Source: an uncultured Bdellovibrionales bacterium
Lineage (GTDB): Bacteria; Bdellovibrionota; Bdellovibrionia; Bdellovibrionales; UBA1609
Assembly: GCA_937980625.1 (NCBI GenBank)
Contig: CALJPJ010000301.1
Coordinates: forward strand, 1 to 5,245
Length of the DNA: 5,245 nucleotides
Direction of reading: 5' to 3'
The notes beneath the pieces were generated by a model. That model was not told where the DNA came from and searched no databases. It saw only the letters and a list, made by a program, of their open reading frames with translations. The stretch's first letter is position 1; each line of letters opens with the position of its first letter. Below are positions 1 to 5,245 of this stretch, piece by piece. The position numbers and the translations under genes are program-made.

Positions 1-466
1 CTTCATCAGAGAGACTACTATTTTTTGCAATAAGTTTATTGAAATTACTGTAATGTGTACTGTCAGAATCAGTGAAGGTTATAATTTTAATATCGCTATT
101 CATTTTTCTGATAGAATCAGCAAGTTGACTGTCTTCACAAAAAATAAACTTTGCTTCAGAATTTTTAATTATATAGTCAATATCATCATCTAGTGAGTTT
201 TTATAAATTGGGACAGTAGTAGCTCCAATTGACATAATTGATAAGTCAGCAATAACCCACTGGTAACAAGTGTTTGAAATAATACAAACTTTATCATTTT
301 TTTGTAGTCCAAGACTATCAAGTGCTGAGTGTAAGTTCTTTACATATTGAAAATAATCAGGCCAAGAAATATTCTTCCAAACTTTGTTTTTTTTATGCTT
401 AATAGCAATATGATTTTTATTTCTAGATTTAGAGTCAGCAAATAATGAGAGTATCGTGTTGTTCAT
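1..466 (-). CDS. AMP-forming long-chain acyl-CoA synthetase, N-terminal part (cut by window edge)
   Basis: This is the first 155 residues of a member of the AMP-binding (adenylate-forming) superfamily, which joins a fatty acid to CoA through an acyl-adenylate. Translation from ATG 466 gives MNNTILSLFADSK, then a W30-KNISW-DY segment, 'LGLQKNDKVCIISNTCYQW' ending at W70, IADLSIMSIGATTVPIY (72-88) and YIIKNSEAKFIF (98-109). That order is typical of the N-terminal half of long-chain (FadD15-like) acyl-CoA synthetases. The family's usual length is near 600 residues, so the ATP-binding P-loop and the C-terminal lid lie outside the window and cannot be checked. The start is supported by AAAAAGG five bases upstream of the ATG. 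The gene follows the kinase on the same strand after 26 bp, so co-transcription is likely. Substrate chain length cannot be read from this portion; another acyl-activating enzyme of the superfamily is the main alternative. Confidence 0.88.
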   Translation of the reverse strand, partial: MNNTILSLFADSKSRNKNHIAIKHKKNKVWKNISWPDYFQYVKNLHSALDSLGLQKNDKVCIISNTCYQWVIADLSIMSIGATTVPIYKNSLDDDIDYIIKNSEAKFIFCEDSQLADSIRKMNSDIKIITFTDSDSTHYSNFNKLIAKNSSLSDE

Positions 467-492
467 AGAGGCCTTTTTAGCTATGTTAAAAA

Positions 493-2460
493 TTATTTTC
501 GTCGTTTCTTACTAGAAGGTCTTCTTTTCGAATTTAAATTAAAAACTATATTTTGACTCTCACCAGCTTTTAGAACTACTTTTTTGTACCGAACAATTTT
601 TTTGTACGGGTTTGATGCTTTAAACACTAAAGTAGCCCCTGCTCTTACAGCATAGTTTTTTATCGGTAATTTATTTTCAACAAGTTCCTTTCCATTAAGA
701 TATATTTTAGCATGTTTAGAAGGTCTTACGTCAATGTTTACGTAACCGATATTTGCTTTTTGTAAAGTTGTGTTAAAAGATCGGGCACTATTTGATGTAA
801 TTACTAAATCCTCTTTTTTATAATCAAAATAATTATGCTTTCTGAGTACAAGATTCAACTCCTGGTTGAATGGAACTAAAATTTGAGATGGAGTGATGCG
901 GCGAGTATCTTTGCCATTTAAATATATTTTTGCTCCTGAAGGCTTACTGTTAATAACAATTTTAACCTCTTTAACCTCTTTAACCTCTGGCTTTGATTCA
1001 ATTTTATCTTCTTGTTTTTTTGTTTCTTGATTGCTGGCAAGTTCTTTTTTATTGAGGTCATTAATTTTGTTTTCATGTTTTTTAGCAATCTTTCTTGTTA
1101 TTTCTACGGGCTTATTAATTAAATTGTTCATCGAACCAGATTGGTAAAAATAAAATAAGCCACCAAAGATAAATAACGCCATTATTAAGTTAATAAAACT
1201 AACTCTTTTCTTTTCAATTTTTGCATGAGTTTTATAGTTTGTACTTACTGCAGATTGAACAACACTACTTTTATTTTCTTTTTTGTATTTTTTTTGGTAA
1301 AATGGATTCTCTGATTTTAGTCGTGCACTAGAAAAATCAAATGTTCGAGACACTGAGTTTTTTGAATTAGTTTTTCTATTGTTCGAAATAGCTTGTGTTT
1401 TTTCAATTTGCATTGGACTTGTGTTAGTGATCAGTTCAAGAAATTCATTTTTATCTTCTTGGCTGGAAAAGTCGTCTTTAAATGGTATTTTGGAGTACTC
1501 AATAATTCTATTTCTAAGGTCGACAATTTGATCAGCATATATACCAGATATAAACATAGAAAAATCTTGTTTAGAAAAATCAGGATACTGCCTGTTCAAG
1601 AAGCGGTTTAAATCTCTGTAAAGTTCTGAAGCATATTGGTATCTTAAGTTTCGATCTTTAACTAAAGACTTATTTACAATGCGCTCAAGTTCAGGGTGAA
1701 TATTTGGATTAATTTTTTTAATACTTGGAATGTTGCAGTCTCTAATTTTTCTTAAGGTATTTATTTCATTATTAGCTATGAAGAGTCTTTCACCCGCTAG
1801 CATTTCCCAGAGTAAAATTCCTAATGAAAAAATATCAGTTCTAATATCAACTTCAAGCCCTTGAGCTTGTTCTGGACTCATATAGCCAAATTTACCTTTT
1901 AATGTTCCTGCTTTAGTTTTTTCAATTTGGCTTTCAGCTTTGGCAATTCCAAAATCGACAATTTTAATTTCGCCTTCAAAGCTTGTCATAACATTTTGTG
2001 GGCTCATATCTCTGTGTATAATATTAAGAGGCTTTCCAGTGGAAGCATCAATGCACTTATGGGCATGATCAAGCCCTGAAGCGACTTCTTTAATAATATA
2101 AACAATTTGATCTATACTGAGTTTTTTCTTTCTTTTTTTAAGTGTATTTAGGAGTTGACGTAAATTTTTACCTTCAACATATTCCATTGTTAGGTATAGC
2201 TGTTCTTTTTCTATTCCAAATTCGTATATAGAGACAACATTATTATGAGTTAAGTTAATGGCTATTTTAGCTTCACTTTTAAACATATCAAGAAAGTCTT
2301 GATTGTCAGTGTATTGCGGCAAAATTCTTTTCATAGAAATAATTTTACCAATTCCGTTAGCACCAGGGGCTCTAACCATAAAAACTTCAGCCATGCCTCC
2401 AGCAGCAATTTTTTCTAGGAGAAGGTATTTACCAAAAAATTCTGGTTTAGTTTGCTTCAC
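493..2460 (-). CDS. Membrane-bound serine/threonine protein kinase with two C-terminal PEGA repeats
   Basis: Eukaryotic-type (Hanks) Ser/Thr kinase of 655 residues. The kinase domain spans about 12-290: glycine loop IAAGGMAEVF (18-27), ATP-anchoring K44, helix-C E63, catalytic loop HRDMSPQN (149-156; D151, N156), DFG 169-171, and activation segment with T182 and T186 before SPE 195-197. All catalytic residues are present, so it should be active. A Ser/Thr-, Lys- and Asn-rich linker (about 330-418) leads through KKR to one transmembrane helix (about 421-439). A Lys/Glu-rich stretch (450-500) follows, then two PEGA-type beta repeats (about 500-567 and 573-642) that share the octapeptide AKIYLNGK (510-517 and 584-591). 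The tail from 645 is strongly basic. Positive charge before the helix predicts a cytoplasmic kinase and periplasmic PEGA repeats. The start is GTG at 2460: AAAAGG precedes it by six bases, and the frame upstream reaches a stop (2488-2490) without an ATG. Targets are unknown; the acyl-CoA synthetase 26 bp downstream is a neighbour, not a proven substrate. Confidence 0.95.
   Translation of the reverse strand: MKQTKPEFFGKYLLLEKIAAGGMAEVFMVRAPGANGIGKIISMKRILPQYTDNQDFLDMFKSEAKIAINLTHNNVVSIYEFGIEKEQLYLTMEYVEGKNLRQLLNTLKKRKKKLSIDQIVYIIKEVASGLDHAHKCIDASTGKPLNIIHRDMSPQNVMTSFEGEIKIVDFGIAKAESQIEKTKAGTLKGKFGYMSPEQAQGLEVDIRTDIFSLGILLWEMLAGERLFIANNEINTLRKIRDCNIPSIKKINPNIHPELERIVNKSLVKDRNLRYQYASELYRDLNRFLNRQYPDFSKQDFSMFISGIYADQIVDLRNRIIEYSKIPFKDDFSSQEDKNEFLELITNTSPMQIEKTQAISNNRKTNSKNSVSRTFDFSSARLKSENPFYQKKYKKENKSSVVQSAVSTNYKTHAKIEKKRVSFINLIMALFIFGGLFYFYQSGSMNNLINKPVEITRKIAKKHENKINDLNKKELASNQETKKQEDKIESKPEVKEVKEVKIVINSKPSGAKIYLNGKDTRRITPSQILVPFNQELNLVLRKHNYFDYKKEDLVITSNSARSFNTTLQKANIGYVNIDVRPSKHAKIYLNGKELVENKLPIKNYAVRAGATLVFKASNPYKKIVRYKKVVLKAGESQNIVFNLNSKRRPSSKKRRK
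961..987 (-). repeat. Three perfect copies of a 9-bp tandem repeat inside the kinase gene
   Basis: The + strand unit tttaacctc occurs three times head to tail. On the coding strand it encodes the KEV repeats in the Lys/Glu-rich linker (about residues 493-500) just before the first PEGA repeat. The unit is three codons long, so copy-number change would alter linker length without breaking the frame. Confidence 0.9.
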
Positions 2461-2472
2461 AAATAACCTTTT
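2461..2472 (-). promoter_or_regulatory. Ribosome binding site deciding the GTG start of the kinase
   Basis: On the minus strand AAAAGG is followed by TTATTT and then the GTG at 2460-2458. The spacing of six bases is good, and no in-frame ATG exists upstream before the stop at 2488-2490. This favours the GTG over a downstream start, which would cut into the glycine loop: the next methionine is M23. Confidence 0.75.
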
Positions 2473-2480
2473 GTTTTTAT

Positions 2481-2490
2481 TAGTTAACTA
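2481..2490. promoter_or_regulatory. 10-bp perfect palindrome in the divergent intergenic region (possible operator)
   Basis: TAGTTAACTA is its own reverse complement and sits about 20 bp upstream of the kinase start codon, inside the 90-bp gap between two divergent genes. The position suits a repressor site for the kinase operon. However, a short AT-rich palindrome can arise by chance and nothing else supports binding. No convincing -35/-10 pair for the kinase was found in this gap. Confidence 0.25.
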
Positions 2491-2535
2491 CAAGAGTCTC
2501 ATCGGCTATTTACAGGTGATATTGAAATAAAATTG

Positions 2536-2544
2536 TGGTATTAT
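2536..2544 (+). promoter_or_regulatory. coaE: Extended -10 promoter element for coaE (predicted leaderless transcript)
   Basis: TGGTATTAT fits an extended -10 box (TGn followed by TATTAT, five of six matches to TATAAT). The standard offset puts the transcription start at 2551, exactly the A of the preferred coaE ATG. No -35 hexamer lies at a normal distance (TTTACA at 2509-2514 is 24 bases away), which an extended -10 tolerates. The call is a motif match only. Confidence 0.45.
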
Positions 2545-2550
2545 TTGTTT

Positions 2551-3165
2551 ATGGACAAAGGTCAGGCTAAATGGGTTGGGTTAACTGGTGGAATTGCTAC
2601 TGGTAAAAGCACTGTGAGTAACTATTTATTGAGTAAATCAATTCCTGTTATAGATTCAGATAAAATTGCTCATTCGATCCTCTCCTCAAATCCAGAGGCT
2701 ATTGAAGCTATTACATCATTTTTTGGAAATGAAATATTGAACTCTGATGGAGTAATATCTAGACCAAAGCTCGGAAATATTGTTTTTAATGATATTGGTG
2801 AATTAAAAAAACTAAATTCAATCATTCACCCATTAGTCAGAAGTGAAACTGAAAATCTTAAAAAGAAATACTTTAGTCAGGGAAAATCTATTGTCGTAAA
2901 TGATATTCCGTTACTTTTTGAGAATAACTTACAAAATAATTATGATGTAAATGTATTAATTTACTGTGATAAACAGACTCAAATCGATAGATTAAAAAAA
3001 AGAAATAATTTTACCACTCGAGAAGCTGAATCAAGAATTAAATCACAAATGGATATTGATCAAAAAAAAATTTTGGCTGATATAGTCATTACTAATATGA
3101 GCTCTTTGGACGCCTTATACCAAAGTGTTGATAAATTTCTATTAAGTATGAAAAAAATGTCTTAA
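2551..3165 (+). CDS. coaE: Dephospho-CoA kinase
   Basis: CoaE phosphorylates the ribose 3'-hydroxyl of dephospho-CoA with ATP, the last step of CoA synthesis, in the cytoplasm. From ATG 2551 the protein has 204 residues, a usual length for the family. Visible signatures: Walker A GGIATGKST (13-21), DSDKIAH (35-41) matching the family's D-x-D-x-x-A-H motif, RPKLGNIVF, LNSIIHPLVR, NDIPLLFE (the conserved D-x-PLL-x-E), and near the C-terminus RLKKRN, RIKSQMDIDQKK and ADIVITN. An in-frame TTG at 2533 would add MWYYLF, but its nearest purine-rich motif (AGGTGA, 2514-2519) is 13 bases away. The ATG also lacks a Shine-Dalgarno sequence, consistent with a leaderless message. The gene diverges from the kinase operon, and 91 bp separate it from the barrel protein gene. 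A run of nine A (3062-3070) near the 3' end encodes Q-K-K-I in frame. Confidence 0.95.
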   Translation: MDKGQAKWVGLTGGIATGKSTVSNYLLSKSIPVIDSDKIAHSILSSNPEAIEAITSFFGNEILNSDGVISRPKLGNIVFNDIGELKKLNSIIHPLVRSETENLKKKYFSQGKSIVVNDIPLLFENNLQNNYDVNVLIYCDKQTQIDRLKKRNNFTTREAESRIKSQMDIDQKKILADIVITNMSSLDALYQSVDKFLLSMKKMS

Positions 3166-3168
3166 AGG

Positions 3169-3188
3169 AGTTAGACAATAGTCTAATT
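3169..3188 (+). promoter_or_regulatory. Inverted repeat TTAGAC-N4-GTCTAA downstream of coaE (operator or mRNA hairpin)
   Basis: TTAGAC (3171-3176) and GTCTAA (3181-3186) are perfect inverted arms around AATA; a G-T and an A-T pair can extend the stem outward. It starts six bases after the coaE stop and ends beside the putative -35 of the next gene. It is AT-rich and followed by A residues rather than T, so it does not look like an intrinsic terminator. A protein-binding dyad, or a stem protecting the coaE mRNA 3' end, fits better. Confidence 0.5.
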
Positions 3189-3216
3189 GTAAAAAAAATA
3201 TACGATTATATATAAA
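3187..3216 (+). promoter_or_regulatory. Putative sigma70-like promoter for the barrel-lipoprotein-barrel operon
   Basis: TTGTAA (3187-3192, four of six to TTGACA) and TATAAA (3211-3216, five of six to TATAAT) are separated by 18 bp, giving a predicted start near 3223 and a leader of about 34 bases. The surrounding sequence is extremely AT-rich, so alternative -10 hexamers (for example TATATA at 3209) are possible. Confidence 0.45.
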
Positions 3217-3224
3217 ACGCGTTT
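3215..3224. promoter_or_regulatory. 10-bp palindrome AAACGCGTTT at the predicted transcription start (possible operator)
   Basis: AAACGCGTTT is a perfect palindrome overlapping the end of the putative -10 box and the predicted start site. Its CGCG core stands out in an otherwise almost pure A/T spacer. Its position would let a bound repressor block initiation. No regulator is known from this window. Confidence 0.35.
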
Positions 3225-3256
3225 CAGATTGAACCATAACCTGACGATAAAAAGTT

Positions 3257-4327
3257 ATGAAGTTAGGTTTTATATTTATAATACTAATGGTTACTTTTGC
3301 TAGCCAGCTGTTATTTGCAAGAGATTCAATTTTTTATAAGAGTAGTCGAGGGCAAGGTATGGGCGGAGCTCATATTAGTGCTGTCAACGACGAGACAACT
3401 GTTTTAATTAACCCAGCGGCATTAGGTAAGTTAAGAGGGCACTACTTAACAGTTCTTGATTTTGAAATGGAAGTCAACGCAGAAACTCAAGCCATGGTTG
3501 GCTTTGATTTTTTGCGTGGCATAGACCCACAGACTGTATTAGATGATTTAAATGAGGAGCCTGAGGCAACTTATCATTTGAAATCACAGCTATTTTTAGC
3601 CTATGCTAAAAGAAATTTTAGTTTTGGTTTTTATGGAAATGCAGTTACAGACGCATATATAGATCCAACATTAATTTTGCCATTTCAAATTGATTTTAAA
3701 AATGATTTAGCTTTCATTCTTGGTTTTAATAAAAGGTTTTTGGAAGGGCGCTTCAAAATTGGAGCTAACTTACGAGCGATAAATAGAGTGGAACTCAAGG
3801 GGGGGTTTCCAATTTTTTCGCAAAATTTGTCATTAAACGATGATGCGACAGAGGGCTTGGGTGTAGCCTCTGATTTAGGAGTTCAGATTGCTGCACCTTG
3901 GAAGTGGCTTCCAACTCTTTCTGCTGTTGTGAGAGATGTTGGTAATACAAAATATAGTACTGATGGTTTAATTAACCCTGATGCAGATAAGCCAGAAGAG
4001 ACAAAGATGTCTTTAGATGCAGGTTTTGCCTTATTTCCAATTAGTCATAATTACTCAAGGTTTACAATAACAGGTGAATATAGAGACTTGCTATCAAGTA
4101 ATGATTTAAAAAATAGCTCTGCAAGATATCATGTAGGTTTTGAGTGGAATAGCTATGATACTTTTTTTCTTAGAGCAGGTATGAACCAAGGCTATTGGAC
4201 TGCTGGCTTAGAGTTGTCATTTTTAAAGTTTCAACTTCAGTTGGCCTCTTTTGGTGAAGAAGTTGGAAATGAAACAGAGAAAAAAGAGAGTAGAAATTAT
4301 ATTATAAAGTTTACGACAAGGTTTTAA
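3257..4327 (+). CDS. Outer-membrane beta-barrel protein, PorV/FadL-like (OmpP1/TraF_2-type N-terminus)
   Basis: Predicted secreted barrel protein of 356 residues. A Sec signal peptide (K2, hydrophobic 4-20, cleavage probably after A21) is followed by the plug-like N-terminus RGQGMGGAHISAVNDE (31-46) and NPAALGKL (52-59), the arrangement seen in FadL/OmpP1, PorV and TraF_2-type barrels. The rest alternates polar and hydrophobic residues in strand-like stretches, such as FSFGFYGNAV (121-130), and ends NYIIKFTTRF with terminal phenylalanine, a typical BAM-recognised final strand. The length is shorter than classical FadL (above 400) and closer to PorV-like proteins. The ATG at 3257 has no strong ribosome site but is fixed by the signal peptide. 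Its stop overlaps the lipoprotein start by one base (TAATG). A second gene with the same N-terminal motif begins at 5127. The cargo or partner is not known; fatty-acid import is possible but unproven. Confidence 0.75.
   Translation: MKLGFIFIILMVTFASQLLFARDSIFYKSSRGQGMGGAHISAVNDETTVLINPAALGKLRGHYLTVLDFEMEVNAETQAMVGFDFLRGIDPQTVLDDLNEEPEATYHLKSQLFLAYAKRNFSFGFYGNAVTDAYIDPTLILPFQIDFKNDLAFILGFNKRFLEGRFKIGANLRAINRVELKGGFPIFSQNLSLNDDATEGLGVASDLGVQIAAPWKWLPTLSAVVRDVGNTKYSTDGLINPDADKPEETKMSLDAGFALFPISHNYSRFTITGEYRDLLSSNDLKNSSARYHVGFEWNSYDTFFLRAGMNQGYWTAGLELSFLKFQLQLASFGEEVGNETEKKESRNYIIKFTTRF
3799..3805 (+). repeat. G7 homopolymer inside the barrel protein gene
   Basis: Seven consecutive G encode the end of K181 plus G182-G183 in an AT-rich gene. 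Reading it through, one extra G leads to a TGA at 3841-3843 and a 195-residue product, and one lost G leads to a TAA at 3834-3836 and a 192-residue product. Either slip would remove the C-terminal half of the barrel. Confidence 0.9.
4318..4321 (+). promoter_or_regulatory. Ribosome binding site for the lipoprotein gene, inside the barrel gene
   Basis: AAGG lies five bases before the ATG at 4327-4329 and within the last codons of the upstream gene. With the TAATG stop-start overlap this suggests translational coupling. Confidence 0.55.
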
Positions 4328-5136
4328 TGAAAGTATTAATAAAAATAATTTTAATAAGTTCTTTATTTATATTATCTTGTGATGATAACTCGTTTATTGA
4401 TTTAGAGTCTGAAGAAACAGACTCCTCATTATGGTTTGAAGTTCAACAACTTATGAACGATAAAGATTTCACAAGTGCAATTGAAAAACTAAATGATGTG
4501 AGTGAAGAATTTAAAACACGCCGAGAAAATTTAATCCAATATGCTTCTGCTTTTGCTGGCTTTTGTGGTTTAGATTTGTTGACCTTGCTAGATGAGTCAA
4601 CATCTCTGGGGGGAGCAACTCCAATACAGTTTTTTATGAATACTTTTGGTACGACTAGCCCAGAGCAAATTGCTGCTTGTGAGTTTGCAATATCAATAAT
4701 TGAAAGCAATGTTTCTGTCCTTGCTAGTGAAAGGAATGATGACGAAAATATTGCAATGATGGCATTTTTAATGACAGTTGTCGGTTTAGAAATGAATGAA
4801 AAATTTAATTTATCGACATCAGACCATAATGATACATGTTTGCCAGTTAATATTTCTGATGCTGACTCAGCTTTGTTGGGCTCGTATTTATCAAAGATGT
4901 TTTCTGCAGCAACGGAGCTCACAGTTGTGGATGTTTTAGATGAAATTAAAGATACCATATCAGAGGGGTGTGATTTGCTCTCGCCTATAATGGATTTCTG
5001 TTCTGCAATTGACCCTGGTGTTTATACGACCTCACAAATAAGAGGAGTTAGGAGTATATTACAAGAGGGTGAGGTTTTTGGTATGGGAACATGTTCAAGT
5101 TCTCCTGACAGTTTGGCGAATTGCTTATGCCCATAA
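4327..5136 (+). CDS. Predicted Cys-rich lipoprotein of unknown function
   Basis: I do not recognise the family. The 269-residue protein starts with a lipoprotein signal peptide: K2 and K6, hydrophobic 7-16, and lipobox I15-L16-S17-C18, so C18 should be lipidated after signal peptidase II cleavage. Acidic residues follow (D19, D20, then a Glu/Asp-rich stretch to 31). The mature part looks mainly helical; segment 34-75 (LWFEVQQLMNDKDFTSAIEK onward) resembles a single TPR-like helix pair. Eight further cysteines lie at 80, 118, 171, 215, 225, 256, 266 and 268; the even number would allow four disulfides, in keeping with an oxidising periplasmic location. The protein ends CLCP. Its gene overlaps the upstream barrel gene by one base and the next barrel gene by ten, so the three are probably co-translated. 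A role as periplasmic partner or assembly factor of the barrels is inference from context alone. Confidence 0.8.
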   Translation: MKVLIKIILISSLFILSCDDNSFIDLESEETDSSLWFEVQQLMNDKDFTSAIEKLNDVSEEFKTRRENLIQYASAFAGFCGLDLLTLLDESTSLGGATPIQFFMNTFGTTSPEQIAACEFAISIIESNVSVLASERNDDENIAMMAFLMTVVGLEMNEKFNLSTSDHNDTCLPVNISDADSALLGSYLSKMFSAATELTVVDVLDEIKDTISEGCDLLSPIMDFCSAIDPGVYTTSQIRGVRSILQEGEVFGMGTCSSSPDSLANCLCP

Positions 5137-5245
5137 AGTATTTAGTTTTATTATTATTGAGTTTATCTCATTTGTCTTATGGAGGTGAGTTATTTGATAG
5201 CTATAGATCTGTACGAGGGATGGCTATGGGTGGGGCTTATACGAG
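5127..5245 (+). CDS. Second PorV/FadL-like outer-membrane protein, N-terminus only (cut by window edge)
   Basis: The first 39 residues read from ATG 5127 to the window edge: a signal peptide (MPIKYLVLLLLSLSHLSYG, cleavage probably near G19-G20), then ELFDSYRSVRGMAMGGAYT. The R-G-x-x-MGGA motif matches the mature N-terminus of the barrel protein at 3257 (RGQGMGGAH) and lies at a similar distance from the signal peptide, so the two are probably paralogues. The start lies in another frame, ten bases inside the lipoprotein gene, and has no strong ribosome site, which suggests coupled translation. Only the signal peptide and motif can be judged; the barrel itself is outside the window. Confidence 0.7.
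   Translation, partial: MPIKYLVLLLLSLSHLSYGGELFDSYRSVRGMAMGGAYT

Noticed and set aside
1393..1611. 72-codon open frame on the + strand inside the kinase gene
   Set aside because: Antisense to the kinase linker region, low-complexity product, no ribosome site or family resemblance.
2303..2530. 75-codon open frame on the + strand over the kinase 5' end
   Set aside because: Mostly antisense to the glycine-loop region and runs into the divergent promoter gap; no family resemblance.
2533..2550. Upstream TTG start for coaE adding MWYYLF
   Set aside because: The extended -10 box overlaps this segment and the only purine-rich motif is 13 bases away; the ATG at 2551 gives the usual family N-terminus.
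2461..2550. Sigma70 promoter for the kinase on the minus strand
   Set aside because: TAAATA- and TAACTA-like boxes exist, but none has a reasonable -35 at 16-18 bp; the promoter must be near, yet I cannot place it.
3062..3070. A9 run in coaE as a programmed slippage site
   Set aside because: Such runs are expected in AT-rich coding DNA, and the frame continues into the conserved ADIVITN motif without any need to shift.
3165..3190. Small gene after the AAAGGAG motif that follows the coaE stop codon
   Set aside because: No ATG, GTG or TTG lies at a usable distance; the first TTG (3187) is about 16 bases away, and the motif may be chance.
3169..3200. Intrinsic terminator after coaE
   Set aside because: The hairpin has a weak AT-rich stem and is followed by an A run on the + strand, not T. 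On the minus strand no T run follows it directly and no gene there needs a terminator.
4443..4958. 171-codon open frame antisense to the lipoprotein gene
   Set aside because: It lies wholly within a well-supported gene with a signal peptide and shows no recognisable domain or start context; it is a shadow of the sense codons.

Overview
The window is AT-rich Gram-negative DNA packed with genes. The best guess for the source is a low-GC Bdellovibrionota (Bacteriovorax/Halobacteriovorax-like) or related former deltaproteobacterium. The clues are a Ser/Thr kinase of the 'HRDMSPQN ... GYMSPEQ' style with C-terminal PEGA repeats, a beta-barrel protein ending in phenylalanine, and a Cys-rich lipoprotein. 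This assignment is inference; no marker gene in the window settles it.

Layout. Two transcription units diverge from a 90-bp gap at 2461-2550. Leftward on the minus strand lies a 655-residue membrane Ser/Thr kinase (493-2460, GTG start with a good ribosome site). After 26 bp comes the N-terminal quarter of an AMP-forming acyl-CoA synthetase (1-466), cut by the window edge. Rightward lies coaE (dephospho-CoA kinase), probably read from ATG 2551 as a leaderless mRNA behind an extended -10 box. A 91-bp gap (3166-3256) carries an inverted repeat, a sigma70-like promoter and a 10-bp palindrome. Then comes a tightly overlapping trio: an outer-membrane barrel protein with a GMGGA...NPAAL N-terminus (PorV/FadL-like, 3257-4327), a secreted Cys-rich lipoprotein of no recognised family (4327-5136), and the start of a second barrel protein with the same N-terminal motif (5127 to the edge).

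How the genes may work together. CoaE completes CoA synthesis and the acyl-CoA synthetase uses CoA to activate fatty acids, so the two divergent units meet at CoA. The kinase, with cytoplasmic catalytic domain and probable periplasmic PEGA sensor, is placed to link an envelope signal to that operon. The barrel-lipoprotein-barrel cassette looks like a co-translated envelope assembly and is the least explained part of the window. No rRNA, tRNA, CRISPR array, insertion sequence or clear intrinsic terminator was seen, and no gene-free stretch exceeds about 90 bp.
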